A stretch of DNA of 64,000 nucleotides from Excoecaria cochinchinensis (GCA_947683425.1 CANTUQ010000109.1:1766501-1830500), one strand, 5' to 3'; shown: positions 49,539 to 62,220, counted from the stretch's first letter. Numbers and translations are program-made. The notes: a model not told the origin generated them from the letters alone.

Positions 49539-50973
49539 TCAAATCCACTGGAAACACAACTCCCTCAATCGACAGGGGAATACTCCTATAAACTCTACTC
49601 ACATCGATACTATGCCCTAATGGACTGGTCACACATATCTCATAATCTAACTGATCTACCACATGCAACTTATCAACAATCTTATCCGTGCACAAATATG
49701 AATGTGTGGAACCAGGATCAATTAGAGCATACAATTCAGTGTCATGGAGTAAAAACTTACCAACAATCACATCAGGTGCATCCTGTTCCTCTCTAGCTCT
49801 CGCAGCATAATCTCTGGCTGGAATAGGCAACCGTCGCTCAATAGACTCTGATGCAGCTCCCTCTCTAGGTCGACCGCCTCGACCTCTACTGCTAGTAACC
49901 TGTGTGGCATTCGAACCAACCCTACTAGCCTCTCTCTGAGAACCCAAAGCTTCATGCGATCTCGGACAGTTTGCCAAATATTGCTCGGTGCTCCCACAAC
50001 AGAAACACTCACCAGTGAGCCACCTACACTCACCCCTATGCGGCTTGCCACAATGTGCGCACTCAGGTAACACTTCTGTCCTAAAACCCAAATCGCCTAT
50101 ACCAGAGCCAGATACTCTGCCAGCACCCTGTCTTCTACCTCTAGTGGCTGGACCATATGATAACTTATTCTGCGGGTTCCTGGATCTCTTACCCGAGGAT
50201 AATGAATATGAACCACCACGAGAAGGGTTCCTCCTCTGAGCTCTCTCTCTCAACACAGACTCTAATCTCTCAGCCCTCATAGCAGCATCCACAACCTGAT
50301 AATACTTCACCCTCGGAGTGCTCATTAAGGAAATCAACATAACCCTCAAGGACTCATTCAACCCTGCCTCAAAATGACGGCATCTGAACTCATCAGTCAT
50401 AATACCTTCTGAAGCATACCTAGACAACCGATTGAACTCTTTCTCAAAGTCTGAAACCGACATAGCTCTCTATTTTAAGCTCAGAAACTGTGCCCACTTT
50501 GCATCATTATAAGTCTGAATTATGTACTTCTTTGTGAATTCTTCATCAAAGAATTCCCATGTAATAGGATCTGGCAACTGAGGTTGTTTGCAAACTAACT
50601 CCCACCATTCATAGGCTGACCCTTGCAGCAAAGCTACTGCACACTCTGCCTGCTGATCAGGAGGACATCTAACTTCTTTCAAGGCACGCTTCACCTTATC
50701 CAACCATTTCTCAGCTAACTCTGACTCATCCAAACCTGTTCCATAAAAGTTTTCAGTACCAGCTCTTCTCACACTTTCTATGGGAGCTCTAGGGGCAGTC
50801 ACTCTCTCCAAAACCCTAGCCATGTCCCTGAATATAGCCTCGAAAGGCACAGCAGCGGCCTCGGGCTGGACCCTAGCAGGTTGAGCCGACACAGAGATAG
50901 AAGGATCAACAGCTTGGGGATTCACGCTTTCAGCTGATCCCTCAAGAAATCCACGAACAGAATCAGAAGACAT
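49519..50973 (-). pseudogene. gag-protease of element A, broken
   Basis: Starts at ATG 50973 (MSSDSVRGFLEGSAE). The gag domain (AEKWLDKVKRALKEVRCPPD, YEWWELV, WEFFDEEFTKKYI) is cut by TAG at 50470 and continues from 50463. The zinc knuckle at 49966-50007 reads CFCCGSTEQYLANC, with Gln where element C has the zinc-binding His. The protease motif ALIDPGSTHSYL lies near 49700. A 4-bp insertion at about 49519 shifts the frame before the protease ends. Confidence 0.88.
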
Positions 50974-51076
50974 CCTAAACAAATAAAAGAAGATAGTCGC
51001 ATCAGCCAACACAGTCCTAGACATATACACATCTATACATATCAACCACAATAATACCCAGAAACGCCTAAACCTA

Positions 51077-51089
51077 GGCTCTGATACCA
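51077..51089 (-). other. Primer-binding site of element A
   Basis: TGGTATCAGAGCC on the minus strand, five bases inside the 5' LTR; complementary to initiator tRNA-Met. Confidence 0.9.
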
Positions 51090-51094
51090 AAAAT

Positions 51095-54000
51095 TGTAAC
51101 ACCCCCTACCCATACGTAGGCGATCCCATCCGCAAGGAGTGAGAAGCCGTATGAGCGGGGTGTGTCCACAAGCAAATAAAGATACAAAGCATACAATTTC
51201 ATACTTAACATACACTCATAAATACGGGGTAATTAAAACTTTCAAAAGCATCAGAATGATCAATCATTACAATAGCAAAATCCGAACAATAACGTTCTGA
51301 TCAAAAGCCAGAATGAAATCATCACATAATCCAAAAATATGAATACATAAGCGGAAACCATATCAAAACCGATACAATAGAGTTCTATTACAAAAAAATC
51401 ATCAATCAAATAATAATCCAAACACTAATCCCTACTGTGTTGGCTTGACTGCAGCGACTCACTTAAAACAAACTCCTTATGCACCTGTACGGGTAAAAAT
51501 ACCGTGCTAAGCGATATACGATTAGTAGGAAAACACACATATAATATGGACGGCCATTCACAATGGTCGTCAAGGCATAACACATTCATGATGGCATATG
51601 CAATAACTCATAACATAACATATATAAACATGCTCACAAATTTCAGCCATACATTCTACATCTCATATTCATATCCATATCCATATTATCTCATTCAAAT
51701 ATTACCTTCGCATAACCAATTCCCTATTCATTTACAATTTAGTTGCTTTCACGTACTTAACATTTTATGCAACTGAATACCATATTCTTGTAATCATATC
51801 AAAGCGAAACAAAACAAAAAGAACACCTGCTGACTCACAATAGTGGATAACGAGTAAACGCATAGCGTACCTTACGGGCACGAATCGAACGCATAGCGTA
51901 CCTTACGGGTACGAATCAAGAATCGTTTATTTTTGTCGCATTCAAAACATTTTACAAAGGGGGACCTTAAACAAGATCCAAAACGCATAAGTGGTTCGCG
52001 AGGAACCAAACGGGGACCTGATCGGGGTCCGAACAGAACTGAGGCTGCAGGTAAAGGACTCTATTAGGCATGCCTAACTATCCACTAAACTGACTCTTGT
52101 AGGTCATGTATAACACAATTCACATTTACTTACACATTTGTTCAATATGAATAACCATTGAACTTAACATACATAAATCAATTATATTTAAGCATGACAT
52201 ATTTAGTTCATAGGTTAATGCATAATATGACATACAAATATTTAGAATATAAGAAGACACTAAATAAAATTTAGATAGCTTAGCATGAAATATAATAAAA
52301 AAAAAAAATCCGAAGCAAAGAAATGACTGAACAAAGAAAGCCATCTAATGTACACCCTTATCACGTCTATAATAGAGCACAAACACGAGTAATATATAGC
52401 TCATGTAATATTCAAATCACAAGTTCTTGCTTCCTAATTAAATTAGATTTAATCAAATAATATATTAGGTTTAATGCTTTAATCATAAATTATAAACATG
52501 TTATATAATTCTCGTCATGAGTATTTATTCATCTAGCAAATTAGGCTTATAGTTTAAATCATGGTTAATCATCATATTAATTAATTTTTTTCGTTATAAG
52601 AATTTATTCAATTCACAGTTAATTTAATTATATATCCTCATTACCTAATTATAAAATAAGTAACATTAAATTTTTTTCAGGCGTTTCTAGACACTTTGGG
52701 GCTAATTCGGAGGTGTAGGATCGATTTTAGGATGAATTGGTGAAGAGGGATAAATTTTACTAAAACACAGCTTTATAAAAAGCACAGCTGCGCTCTGCAG
52801 TATATTATCGATCTAAAAGCCAAAACACAGCTGTGTCCTATCCAAAAGCACAACTGTGCTTTCCAACCAGTCCCAAACGTCATCAGAGTTAAGAGCACAG
52901 CACAGGGCAGAATTCAGGTGCTTAATCGACTTGTATTTTTGAACTAATAGACGACACTTTCAGACCAAATGGTCTTCATAACAATTAATGCTCAAGATGT
53001 TTTCTTTCTAGTGACAAAATTTCAGATCATTTGGAGCGAAAATCGGGGAGATATACTCAAATGTCTCTACCTTGCTCCATAGACACACCTGATAATTTTT
53101 GCTACTGTAATGGGCGATTTTAAAATAGTTAGAGTCCGAATTAAATTATGATTACTTCTACAAAGTTTTAGATACAGAAGTTGTGGTTCTAAATCAACTT
53201 GAATCATGTATTTGGAGTTGTCAAACTCAACTTATACTAAAAAGAATGACCAAAGGTCAATCTGACCTTCAAAAACAGATTTGTACTTTGAAGTTCAACA
53301 AGCTTCAAACCAACTCATTTGACACCATCAATTCACCAAATTTAATACAAACCATCACAATACATAAATTAACATCTCAGAATACTCAATTCAGATATTA
53401 AGAATCATTAACACATAAATCAACAAACCAATTCCCAAACCTGAAAATTCCTTAGCTCTTATCACTTTGTTCCACTACTCCCAACCTTCTCTTTGCCCTT
53501 GGGATCGCGAGGAGGTTTAGCTAAACACAAACCCATCAAAAACACACAAAGAACAAACCCTAGATTAAATTTAAACTATAATGTAGAAGAAGATGACGAA
53601 GAAGATGAAGATATGCATTAAACTCACCAATTGTGCATGAAGTGATCAATTTCCACCACCAAAATTATAATCCATGTTAGAGAAAACAAAAAGAAGAGCA
53701 AAGAAGAAGAAGGAGATGAGGAGGGGAGGAGGCTACGGGAAAATGAAGAGCAAATTCTGCTCTTTCCATTTTCTATTTCTATTTCTTTTTCTTTACCTAA
53801 TCCTAACACTTGTCACTTTCCTATTGGTGGAAACCAATCACTCACACCCAACAACCATATGCTACTCACACATAACACACTCCCAACTTAAAACACCTTG
53901 CTAATGTGTAAGTAAAGCACACAACGACTACACCACTCCTCGCACCCTACCAAGGCATGCTCACACACACCTGATGCATTCCCAACTTAAAACATCCTAC

Positions 54001-54239
54001 TAATGTGTAAGTAAAGCACACAATCCTAACACCACTACTCACACCCTACAATGGTGCACTAATGCACACCCAAACTTAACACAACTAATTCATACCCTAA
54101 TAACATACATGCCACCACATGCTAATAAAACTCTTAAAACATGTATTTTTACCAAAATACCCTTATGATATGCCCAAAACACACAGTGCATGCATACGCA
54201 AATAGGCTCATACTACCAGGGGGCAAACGGGGTGTGACA
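51095..54239 (-). repeat. 5' LTR of element A
   Basis: 3145 bp. It carries the CACAGCTGTG cluster (52764-52862) with a TTTATAAA-containing piece (52771-52787) that is absent from the 3' LTR, and the splice-donor complement ACTCAC at 53622-53627. Confidence 0.92.
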
Positions 54240-54802
54240 AGCTAGACTTATTCTTATTTTCAACAATAGCAAACGCAACTTGATACAAGAAATTATTACC
54301 ATCAACAGCACTTGCAATCAATAAAGTTTGATAAAACTTTTCTGTCATAAACGTTCCATCAATAAGCAAAACTGGCCTACAGTAATGTAGTCCATCTATG
54401 CATGGCTTGAATACCCAGAAGAGTCTTTTGAATTATTTGCAATGAGACTTCATGCTATCTTCAATAATAAATTCATAGACGGTTCCAGGATTGTATGTCT
54501 CCATGGCTTTTAGGTATCCCAACAACTTTTCATAAGAACTCTCATAATTACCAAATATCTCCTCCAAGCCTTACTGTAGGATATCTCATAATTGAAACGA
54601 TTTCTGATATCGGCAATTATTACACTAATTCTAAGATCGGGAGCAGCACTAACCATTTTCAATATGCAATCACAAATAATTTGCGAATCTAACTGTTTAT
54701 GGTGTTCTGATACCAGCAAAACATTACAGTTATGAGATCTCTTATAAACACTAATGATCCAATAAGGACATGTCATTTTCTTCATTGCTCGTAGTCTCCA
54801 TG
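54240..54802 (-). pseudogene. MULE transposase, inverted copy, continued
   Basis: The minus strand resumes the inverted MULE exactly where element A broke it (target duplication AGCTA). It covers the segment from the first catalytic Asp region (LLIDGTFMTEKF-like) back to the DNA-binding domain (CPYWIISVYK, ending MKKM). At the places corresponding to forward-copy lesions at 30050 and 30284 this arm keeps the open reading (HHKQLDSQIIC, and GAG instead of TAG). It is interrupted at 54802 by element C. Confidence 0.85.
54798..54802. other. Presumed left target-site duplication of element C
   Basis: CCATG precedes the LTR start, within the MULE sequence CTCCATGGATAACC as read from the forward copy. 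The right-hand copy lies beyond the window. Confidence 0.6.
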
Positions 54803-57800
54803 TGTCACACCCCGTTTGCCCCTTGGTAGTATGAGCCTATTTGTGTGTGCATGCACTGTGTGTTTTGCGCATGTCATAAGGGTATTTTGGTAAAAATGCA
54901 TATTTTAAGAGTTTTATTAGCATGTGGTGGCATGTATGTTATTAGGATGTGAATTAGTTAGGTTAAGTTTGGTTGTGCATGAGTGCACCATTGTAGGGTG
55001 TGAGTAGTGGTGTTAGGATTGTGTGCTTTACTTACACATTAGTAGGGTGTTTTAAGTTGGGAATGCATTGGGTGTGTGTGAGCATGTCTTGGTAGGGTGT
55101 GAGTAGTGGTGTAGTGGTTGTGTGCTTTACTTACACATTAATAGGGTGTTTTAAGTTGGGAGTGTGTTATGTGTGAGTAGCATATGGTTGTTGGGTGTGA
55201 GTGATTAGTTTCCACCAATAGGAAAGTGACAAGTGTTAGGGTTAGGAAAAGAAAAAGAAAAAGAAATAGAAAATGAAAAGAGAAGAATTTGCTCTTCATT
55301 TTCCCGTAGCCTCCTCCCCTCCTCATCTCCTTCTTCTTCTTTGCTCTTCTTTTTGTTTTCTCTAACTTGGATTATAATTTTGGTGGTGGAAATTGATCAC
55401 TTCATGCACAATTGGTGAGTTTAATGCATATCTTCATCTTCTTCTTCATCTTCTTCTACATTATAGTTTAAATTTAATCTAGGGTTTGTTCTTTGTGTGT
55501 TTTTGATGGATTTGTGTTTAGCTAAACCTCCTCTCAATCCCAAGGGCAAAGAGAAGGTTGGGAGTAGTGGAACAAAGTGATAAGAGCTAAGGAATTTTCA
55601 GGTTTGGGAATTGGTTTATTGATTTATGTGTTAATGATTCTTAATATCTGAATTGAGTATTCTGAGATGTTAATTTACGTGTTGTGATGGTTTAGATTAA
55701 ATTTGGTGAATTGATGGTGTCAAATGAGTTGGTTTGAAGCTTGTTGAACTTCAAAGTGCAAATCTGTTTTTGAAGGTCAGATTGACCTTTGGTCATTCTT
55801 TTTAGTATAAGTTGAGTTTTACAACTCCAAAATACATGATTCCAGTTGGGTTAGAACCACAACTTCCGTATCTAAAACTTTTTAGAGTAATAATAATTTA
55901 ATTCGGACTCTAACTATTTTAAAATCGTCCATTATAGTAGCGAAAATTATCAGGTGTGTCTGTGGAGCAGGGTAGAGACATTTGAGTATAACTCCCCGAT
56001 TTGCACTCCAAATGATCTGAAATTTTGTCACTAGAAAGATAACATCTTGAGGATTAATTGTTATGAGACCATTTGGTCTGAAAGTGTCGTCTATTAGTTC
56101 AAAAATTCAAGTAGATTAAGCACCTGCATTCTGCCCTGTGCTGTGCTCTTAAGTCTGATGACGTTTGGGACTGGTTGGAAAGCACAGCTATGCTTTTGGA
56201 TAGGACACAACTGTGTTTTGGCTTTTAGATCGATAATATACAGCAGAGCACAACTGTGCTTTTTATAAAGCACAGCTGTGTTTTAGTAAAATTTGTCCCT
56301 CTACACCAATTCATCCTAGAATCGATCCTACACCTCCGAATTAGCCCCAAAGTGTCTAGAAACGCCTGAAAAAAATTTAATGTTACTTATTTTATAATTA
56401 GGTAATGAGGATATATAATTGAATTACCTGTGAATTGAATAAATTCCTATAACGAAAATAATTAATTAATATGATGATTAACCATGAATTAAACTATAAG
56501 CCTAATTTGCTAGATGAATAAATACTCATGAAGAGAATTATATAACATGTTTATAATTTATGATTAAAGCATTAAACCTAATATATTATTTGATTAAATC
56601 TAATTTAATTAGGAAGCAAGAACTTGTGATTTGAATATTACATGAGCTATATATTACTCGTGTTTGTGCTCTATTATAGACATGATAAGGGTGTACATTA
56701 GATGGCTTTCTTTGTTCAGTCATTTCTTTGCTTCGGATTTTTTTTATTATATTTCATGCTAAGCTATCTAAATGTTATTTAGTGTCTTCTTATATTCTAA
56801 ATATTTGTATGCCATATTATGCATTAACCTATGAACTAAATATGTCATGCTTAAATATAATTGATTTATGTATGTTAAGTTCAATGGTTATTCATATTGA
56901 ACAAATGTGTAACTAAATGTGAATTGTGTTATACATGACCTGCAAGAGTTAGTTTAGTGGATAGTTAGGCATGCCTAATAGAGTCCTTTAGCTGCAGCCT
57001 CAGTTCTGTTCGGACCCCGATCAGGTCCCTGTTTGGTTCCTCGCGAACCACTTATGCGTTTTGGATCTTGTTTAAGGTCCTCATTTGTAAAATGTTTTGA
57101 ATGCGACAAAAATAAACGATTCTTGATTCGTACCCGTAAGGTACGCTATACGTTTGATTCGTGCCCGTAAGGTACGCTATGCGTTTACTCGTTATCCACT
57201 ATTGTGAGTCAGCAGGTGTTCTTTTTGTTTTTTTTCGCTTTGATATGATTACAAGAATATGGTATTCAGTTGCATAAAATGTTAAGTACGTGAAAGCAAC
57301 TAAATTGTAAATGAATAGGGAATTGATTATGCGAAGGTAATATTTGAATGAGATAATATGGATATGCATATTAATATGAGATGTAGAATGTGTGGCTGAA
57401 ATTTGTGAGCATATTTATATATGTTATGTTATGAGTTATTGCATATGCCATCATGAATGTGTTATGCCTTAACGACCATTGTGAATGGCCGTCCATATTA
57501 TATGTGTGTTTCCCCACTAAGTGTATATCGCTTAGCACGGTATTTTTACCCGTGCAGGTGCATAAGGAGTTTGTTTTAAGTGAGTCGCTGCAGTCAAGCC
57601 AACACAGCTGGGATTAGTGTTTTGATTATTATTTGATTGATGATTCTTTTGTAATAGAACTGTATTGTATCGGTTTTGATATGATTTTCGCTTATTTATT
57701 CATATTTTTGGGTTATGTAATAAATTCATTCTGGCTTTTGATCAGAACGTTATTGTTCAGATTTTGCTATTGTAATGATTGATCATTCTGATGCTTTTGA

Positions 57801-57947
57801 AAGTTTTAATTACCCCGTATTTATGAGTGTATGTTAAGTATGCAATTGTATGCTTTGTATCTTTATTTGCTTGTGGACACACCCCGCTCATACGGCATCT
57901 CACTCCTTGCGGATGGGATCGCCTACGTATGGGTAGGGGGTGTTACA
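54803..57947 (+). repeat. 5' LTR of element C
   Basis: 3145 bp from TGTCACACCCCG to GTGTTACA. A TATA-like TTTTTATAAAG at 56260-56270 sits between CACAACTGTG and CACAGCTGTG. A consensus donor GTGAGT is at 55415-55420. Confidence 0.93.
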
Positions 57948-57952
57948 GTTTT

Positions 57953-57965
57953 TGGTATCAGAGCC
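57953..57965 (+). other. Primer-binding site of element C
   Basis: TGGTATCAGAGCC, complementary to initiator tRNA-Met, five bases inside the LTR. Confidence 0.9.
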
Positions 57966-58068
57966 TAGGTTTAAGCATTTCTGGGTATTATTGTGGTTGA
58001 TATGTATAGATGTGTATATGTCTAGGACTGTGTTAGCTGATGCGACTATCTTCATTTATTTGTTTAGG

Positions 58069-59464
58069 ATGTCTTCTGATTCGGTTCGTGGATTTCTTGA
58101 GGGATCAGCTGTGAATCCCCAAGCTGTTGATCCTTCTGTCTCTGTGTCGGCTCAACCTGCTAGGGTCCAGCCCGAGGCCGCTGCTGTGCCTTTCGAGGCA
58201 ATATTCAGGGACATGGCTAGGGTTTTGGAGAGAGTGACTGCCCCTAGAGCTCCTATAGAAAGTGTGAGAAGAGCTGGTACTGAAGACTTTTATGGAACAG
58301 GTTTGGATGAGTCAGAGTTAGCTGAGAAATGGTTGGATAAGGTGAAGCGTACCTTGAAAGAGGTTAGATGTCCTCCTGATCAGCAGGCAGAGTGTGCAGT
58401 AGCTTTGCTGCAAGGGTCAGCCTATGAATGGTGGGAGTTAGTTTGCAAACAACCTCAGTTGCCAGATCCTATTACATGGGAATTCTTTGATGAAGAATTC
58501 ACGAAGAAGTACATAACTCAGACTTATAAAGATGCAAAGTGGGCACAGTTTCTGAGCTTGAAACAGAGAGCTATGTCGGTTTCAGACTTTGAGAAAGAGT
58601 TCAATCGGTTGTCTAGGTATGCTCTAGAAGGTATTATGACTGATGAGTTCATTTGCTGTCATTTTGAGGCAGGGTTGAATGAGTCCTTGAGGGTTATGTT
58701 GAATTCCTTAATGAGCACTCCGGGGGTGACGTATTATCAGGTTGTGGATGCTGCTATGAGGGCTGAGAGATTAGAGTCTGTGTTGAGAGAGAGAGAGCTC
58801 AGAGGAGGAACGCTTCTCGTGGTGGTTTATATTCATTATCCTCGGGTAAGAGATCCAGGAACCCGCAGGATAAGTTATCATATGGTCCAGCCACTAGAGG
58901 TAGAAGACAGGGTGCAGGCAGAGTATCTGATTCTGGTAGAGGCGATTTGGGTTCTAGGACAGAAGTGTTACCTGAGTGCACACATTGTGGCAAGCCGCAT
59001 AGGGGTGAGTGTAGGTGGCTCACTGGTGGGTGTTTCCGTTGTGGGAGCACCGAGCACTATTTGGCAAACTGTCCGAGATCGCATGAAGCTTTGGGTTCTC
59101 AGAGAGAGGCTAGCAAGGTTGGTTTGAATGCCACACAGGTTACTCGCAGTAGAGGTCGAGGCGGTCGACCTAGAGAGGGAGCTGCATCAGAGTCTGTTGA
59201 GCGACGGTTGCCTGTTCCAGCCAGAGCTTATGCTGCAAGAGCTAGAGAGGAACAGGATGTACCTGATGTGATTGTTGGTAAGTTTTTACTCCATGACACT
59301 GAATTGTATGCTCTAATTGATCCTGGTTCCACACATTCATATTTGTGCACGGATAAGATTGTTGATAAGTTGCATGTGGTAGATCAGTTAGATTATGAGA
59401 TATGTGTGACTAGTCCATTAGGGCATAGTGTCAATGTGAGTAGAGTTTATAGGAGTAGTCCCTG
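58069..59464 (+). pseudogene. gag-protease of element C, broken
   Basis: ATG 58069 (MSSDSVRGFL) opens the gag domain, intact through about 58780. There a GA run has two extra bases compared with element A and shifts the frame; the correct frame resumes in another phase through the zinc knuckle (CFRCGSTEHYLANC, 59031-59072, all four zinc ligands present) and the protease motif ALIDPGSTHSYL (about 59309-59344). A single-base loss near 59462 shifts the frame again. Confidence 0.88.
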
Positions 59465-62215
59465 TTGATTGAGGGAGTTGTGTTTCCAGTGCATTTGATT
59501 GAGTTTCCTTTTAGAGAGTTTGATCTGATTCTGGGTATGGACTGGTTGGATAAGCATCAGGCTGTAGTTGATTGCCATAGGAAGACAGTTGTGCTTCGGG
59601 ATAAAGGTCATTCTCCTGTGTTTGTGAAAGGTTTTGGTGCCAGTTCGGTGAATAATGTGATTTCTGCAATGCAAGCTAAGAGATTTATTAGGAAGGGTTG
59701 TGAGGCTTTCCTAGCTGTGGTTTTAGATTCCAATAGGGATCAAGTCAGGATTGAAGATATTCCTATAGTGCAGGAGTTTAGTGATGTATTTCCGAGTGAG
59801 TTGCCTGGTTTGCCTCCTGAGAGAGAAGTTGAGTTATCCATTGAGATTATACCGGGTAGCACTCCCATATCGAAAGCACCTTATCGGATGGCTCATGTAG
59901 AGTTGAGAGAACTTAAAACTCAACTACAAGAGCTATTGGATAAGGGATTTATTCGACCCAGCATATCTCCATGGGGAGCTCCGGTTCTGTTTGTCAAGAA
60001 GAAGGATGGGACTCTAAGGATGTGTATCGACTATAGACAGATCAATAAGGTCACAGTGAAGAACAAGTATCCTTTGCCTAGGATTGAGGATCTGTTTGAT
60101 CAGTTTCGAGGTATCCTTTGCCTAGGATTGAGGATCTGTTTGATCAGTTTCGAGGTGCAGGTATTTTCTCAAAGATTGATCTCCGGTCAGGGTACTATCA
60201 GTTGCGAGTTAAGGATGAGGATGTGGTTAAGACTGCGTTTCGGACTCGGTATGGTCACTATGAGTTTCTTGTTATGCCGTTTGGTTTGACCAATGCACCT
60301 GCGGCATTCATGGATTTGATGAATCGAGTGTTTAGGCCATACTTGGACCGATTTGTAGTGGTGTTTATAGACGATATCTTGGTGTATTCCAAAGATGAGA
60401 GTGAGCATGAGGAGCATCTTCGGTTAGTTTTGCAAGTGTTGAGAGAACATTGATTGTTTGCTAAGCTGAGTAAGTGTGAGTTTTGGCTTCAGGAAGTGTC
60501 GTTTTTGGGCCTTATAGTTTCCGCCAAGGGTATTCAAGTTGATCCGGCTAAGATTGGGGCAATAGTTGATTGGAAAGCGCCTAGAAATGTTCAAGAAGTG
60601 AGGAGTTTTCTTGGTTTGGCGGGTTACTACCGTCGGTTTGTTAAGAATTTTTCAGTGATTGCTTCTCCGATGACGAGATTGTTAAGGAAAGGGGTCAGAT
60701 TTGAGTGGTCAGATAGATGCCAGGCTTGTTTTGATCAGTTAAAGCAGTTGCTAGTTGAGGCTCCTATACTTACTCAACCCATCTCAGGTAAAGAGTTTGT
60801 CATGTATTGTGATGCATCGGGTGTCGGACTTGGCTGTGTTTTGATGCAGGAAGGTAAGGTTGTGGCTTATGCTTCTCGACAGTTAAAGCCACATGAGAGG
60901 AATTATCCGACACATAATTTAGAGTTAGCGGCTGTGATTTTTGCTTTGAAAATTTGGCGCCATTATCTGTATGGGGAAAAATGTAGGATCTTTACGGACC
61001 ATAAGAGTTTGAAGTATTTTCTCACACAGAAAGAGTTGAACATGAGACAGCGCCGTTGACTTGAGTTGTTTAAGGACTACGACTGCATAGTGGATTACCA
61101 TCCGGGTAAGGCCAATGTAGTCGCTGATGCTTTGAGTCGAAAGTCAGTTGCAGCTTTGTTCCTGAGACGGTTTAGATGGAGGTTCGATTCAGATGGAGCT
61201 TTGATTGCTCAGTTGAGAGCAAAGCCTACCTTGAGACGGAGGATTGTTGATGCTCAGAAGGATAATGAGAGGCTACAGCAGATTATGCAAGAGGTTAGTT
61301 CGGGTAAACAATCAGAGTTCTCAGTTCTTGATGGGGTGTTGATGTATCAGAACCGCTTGTGTGTACCTGAGAATGATGAGTTAAGGAAACAACTTCTGAT
61401 TGAGGCGTATAGTACGGTTTTTACGATGCATCCTGGCAGTGAAAAGATGTATCGAGACATGAAGCAATTTTATTGGTAGTCCGGTATGGTAACTGGGACA
61501 AATATGTGTCGCTTATGGAGTTTGCCTACAATAATAGCTTTCAGTCGAGCATCGGTATGGCACCGTATGAGGTTTTATATGGTCGGCAGTGTAGAACTCC
61601 GGTTTGTTGGACCAAGCTATCCGAGTGATCAGTTATTGGGCCAGAGTTGGTTAGGGATACCGAGGAGAAGATCAGAGTTGTGCAACGAAATTTGAAAGCG
61701 GCTAAGGATCGATAAAAATCCTATGCCAACTTGAAGAGGAAAGATGTGCAGTATGAGGTTGGGGACAAGGTTTTCCTTAAAGTTTCGCCTTGGAGGAAAG
61801 TGCTTCGGTTTGGAAAGAAAGGTAAGCTTAGTCCTCGCTTCATTGGTCCTTATGAGATTTTGGCTAAGGTTGGTCTGGTAGCTTATAAATTGGCTTTACC
61901 TATAGAATTGGCGAAGTTGCATGATGTGTTCCATGTTTCGATGCTATGTCGGTACAGATCAGATCCTTCGCATGTTCTTTCAGTTCAGGATGTACAAGTG
62001 CAACCAGATTTTTCTTATGATGAGAAACCGAGAGCCATCCTAGCTCGAGAAGTGAGACAACTGAGGAGTAAGCAAATTCCATTGGTAAAGGTATTATGGA
62101 ATCATCATGGGGTCGAGGAAGCGACTTGGGAACCAGAAGAGTCGATGAGAGCTCAGTATCCGCATTTATTCAGTTCAGGTAAGAATTTCGAGGACGAAAT
62201 TTTTGTTAGTAGGGG
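59465..62215 (+). pseudogene. pol of element C, broken, integrase core deleted
   Basis: Linker LGMDWLDKHQ (about 59535), RT with MCIDYRQINK (about 60020), MPFGLTNAP and FIDDIL (60364-60381), RNase H with YCDASGVGLG (about 60806) and FTDHKSLKYF (about 60990), start of the integrase zinc finger, then a direct jump at about 61482-61489 to the late integrase segment. Relative to A about 480 bp (A coordinates 47112-47591) are missing, removing the integrase catalytic core. The chromodomain-like tail WNHHGVEEATWEPE (about 62098-62139) remains. Other lesions: a 44-bp duplication at 60068-60155, and stops at 60451, 61057, near 61477 and 61711. Confidence 0.9.
60068..60155 (+). repeat. 44-bp tandem duplication in the RT of element C
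   Basis: 60068-60111 and 60112-60155 are identical. Because 44 is not a multiple of three it shifts the reverse transcriptase frame. Confidence 0.95.
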
Positions 62216-62220
62216 AGAGT
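62206..62220 (+). other. Polypurine tract of element C
   Basis: TTAGTAGGGGAGAGT directly before the 3' LTR. The equivalent tract of element A is split by element B. Confidence 0.75.

Larger units (their letters stand above)
32142..54239 (-). mobile_element. Element A: Ty3/gypsy LTR retrotransposon (Tekay/Del-like), with element B nested inside
   Basis: Complete minus-strand element: LTRs at 32142-35263 and 51095-54239, with TG...CA termini in both orientations, a tRNA-Met primer site, gag, protease, reverse transcriptase, RNase H, integrase and chromodomain-like tail in that order, and a 5-bp target duplication. Without B it is about 11 kb. Integrase after RNase H is the Ty3/gypsy order, and the tail WNHHGVEEATWEPE resembles a chromodomain. 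In the first 540 bases the two LTRs show about 15-17 differences by eye. All genes are broken. Confidence 0.9.
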
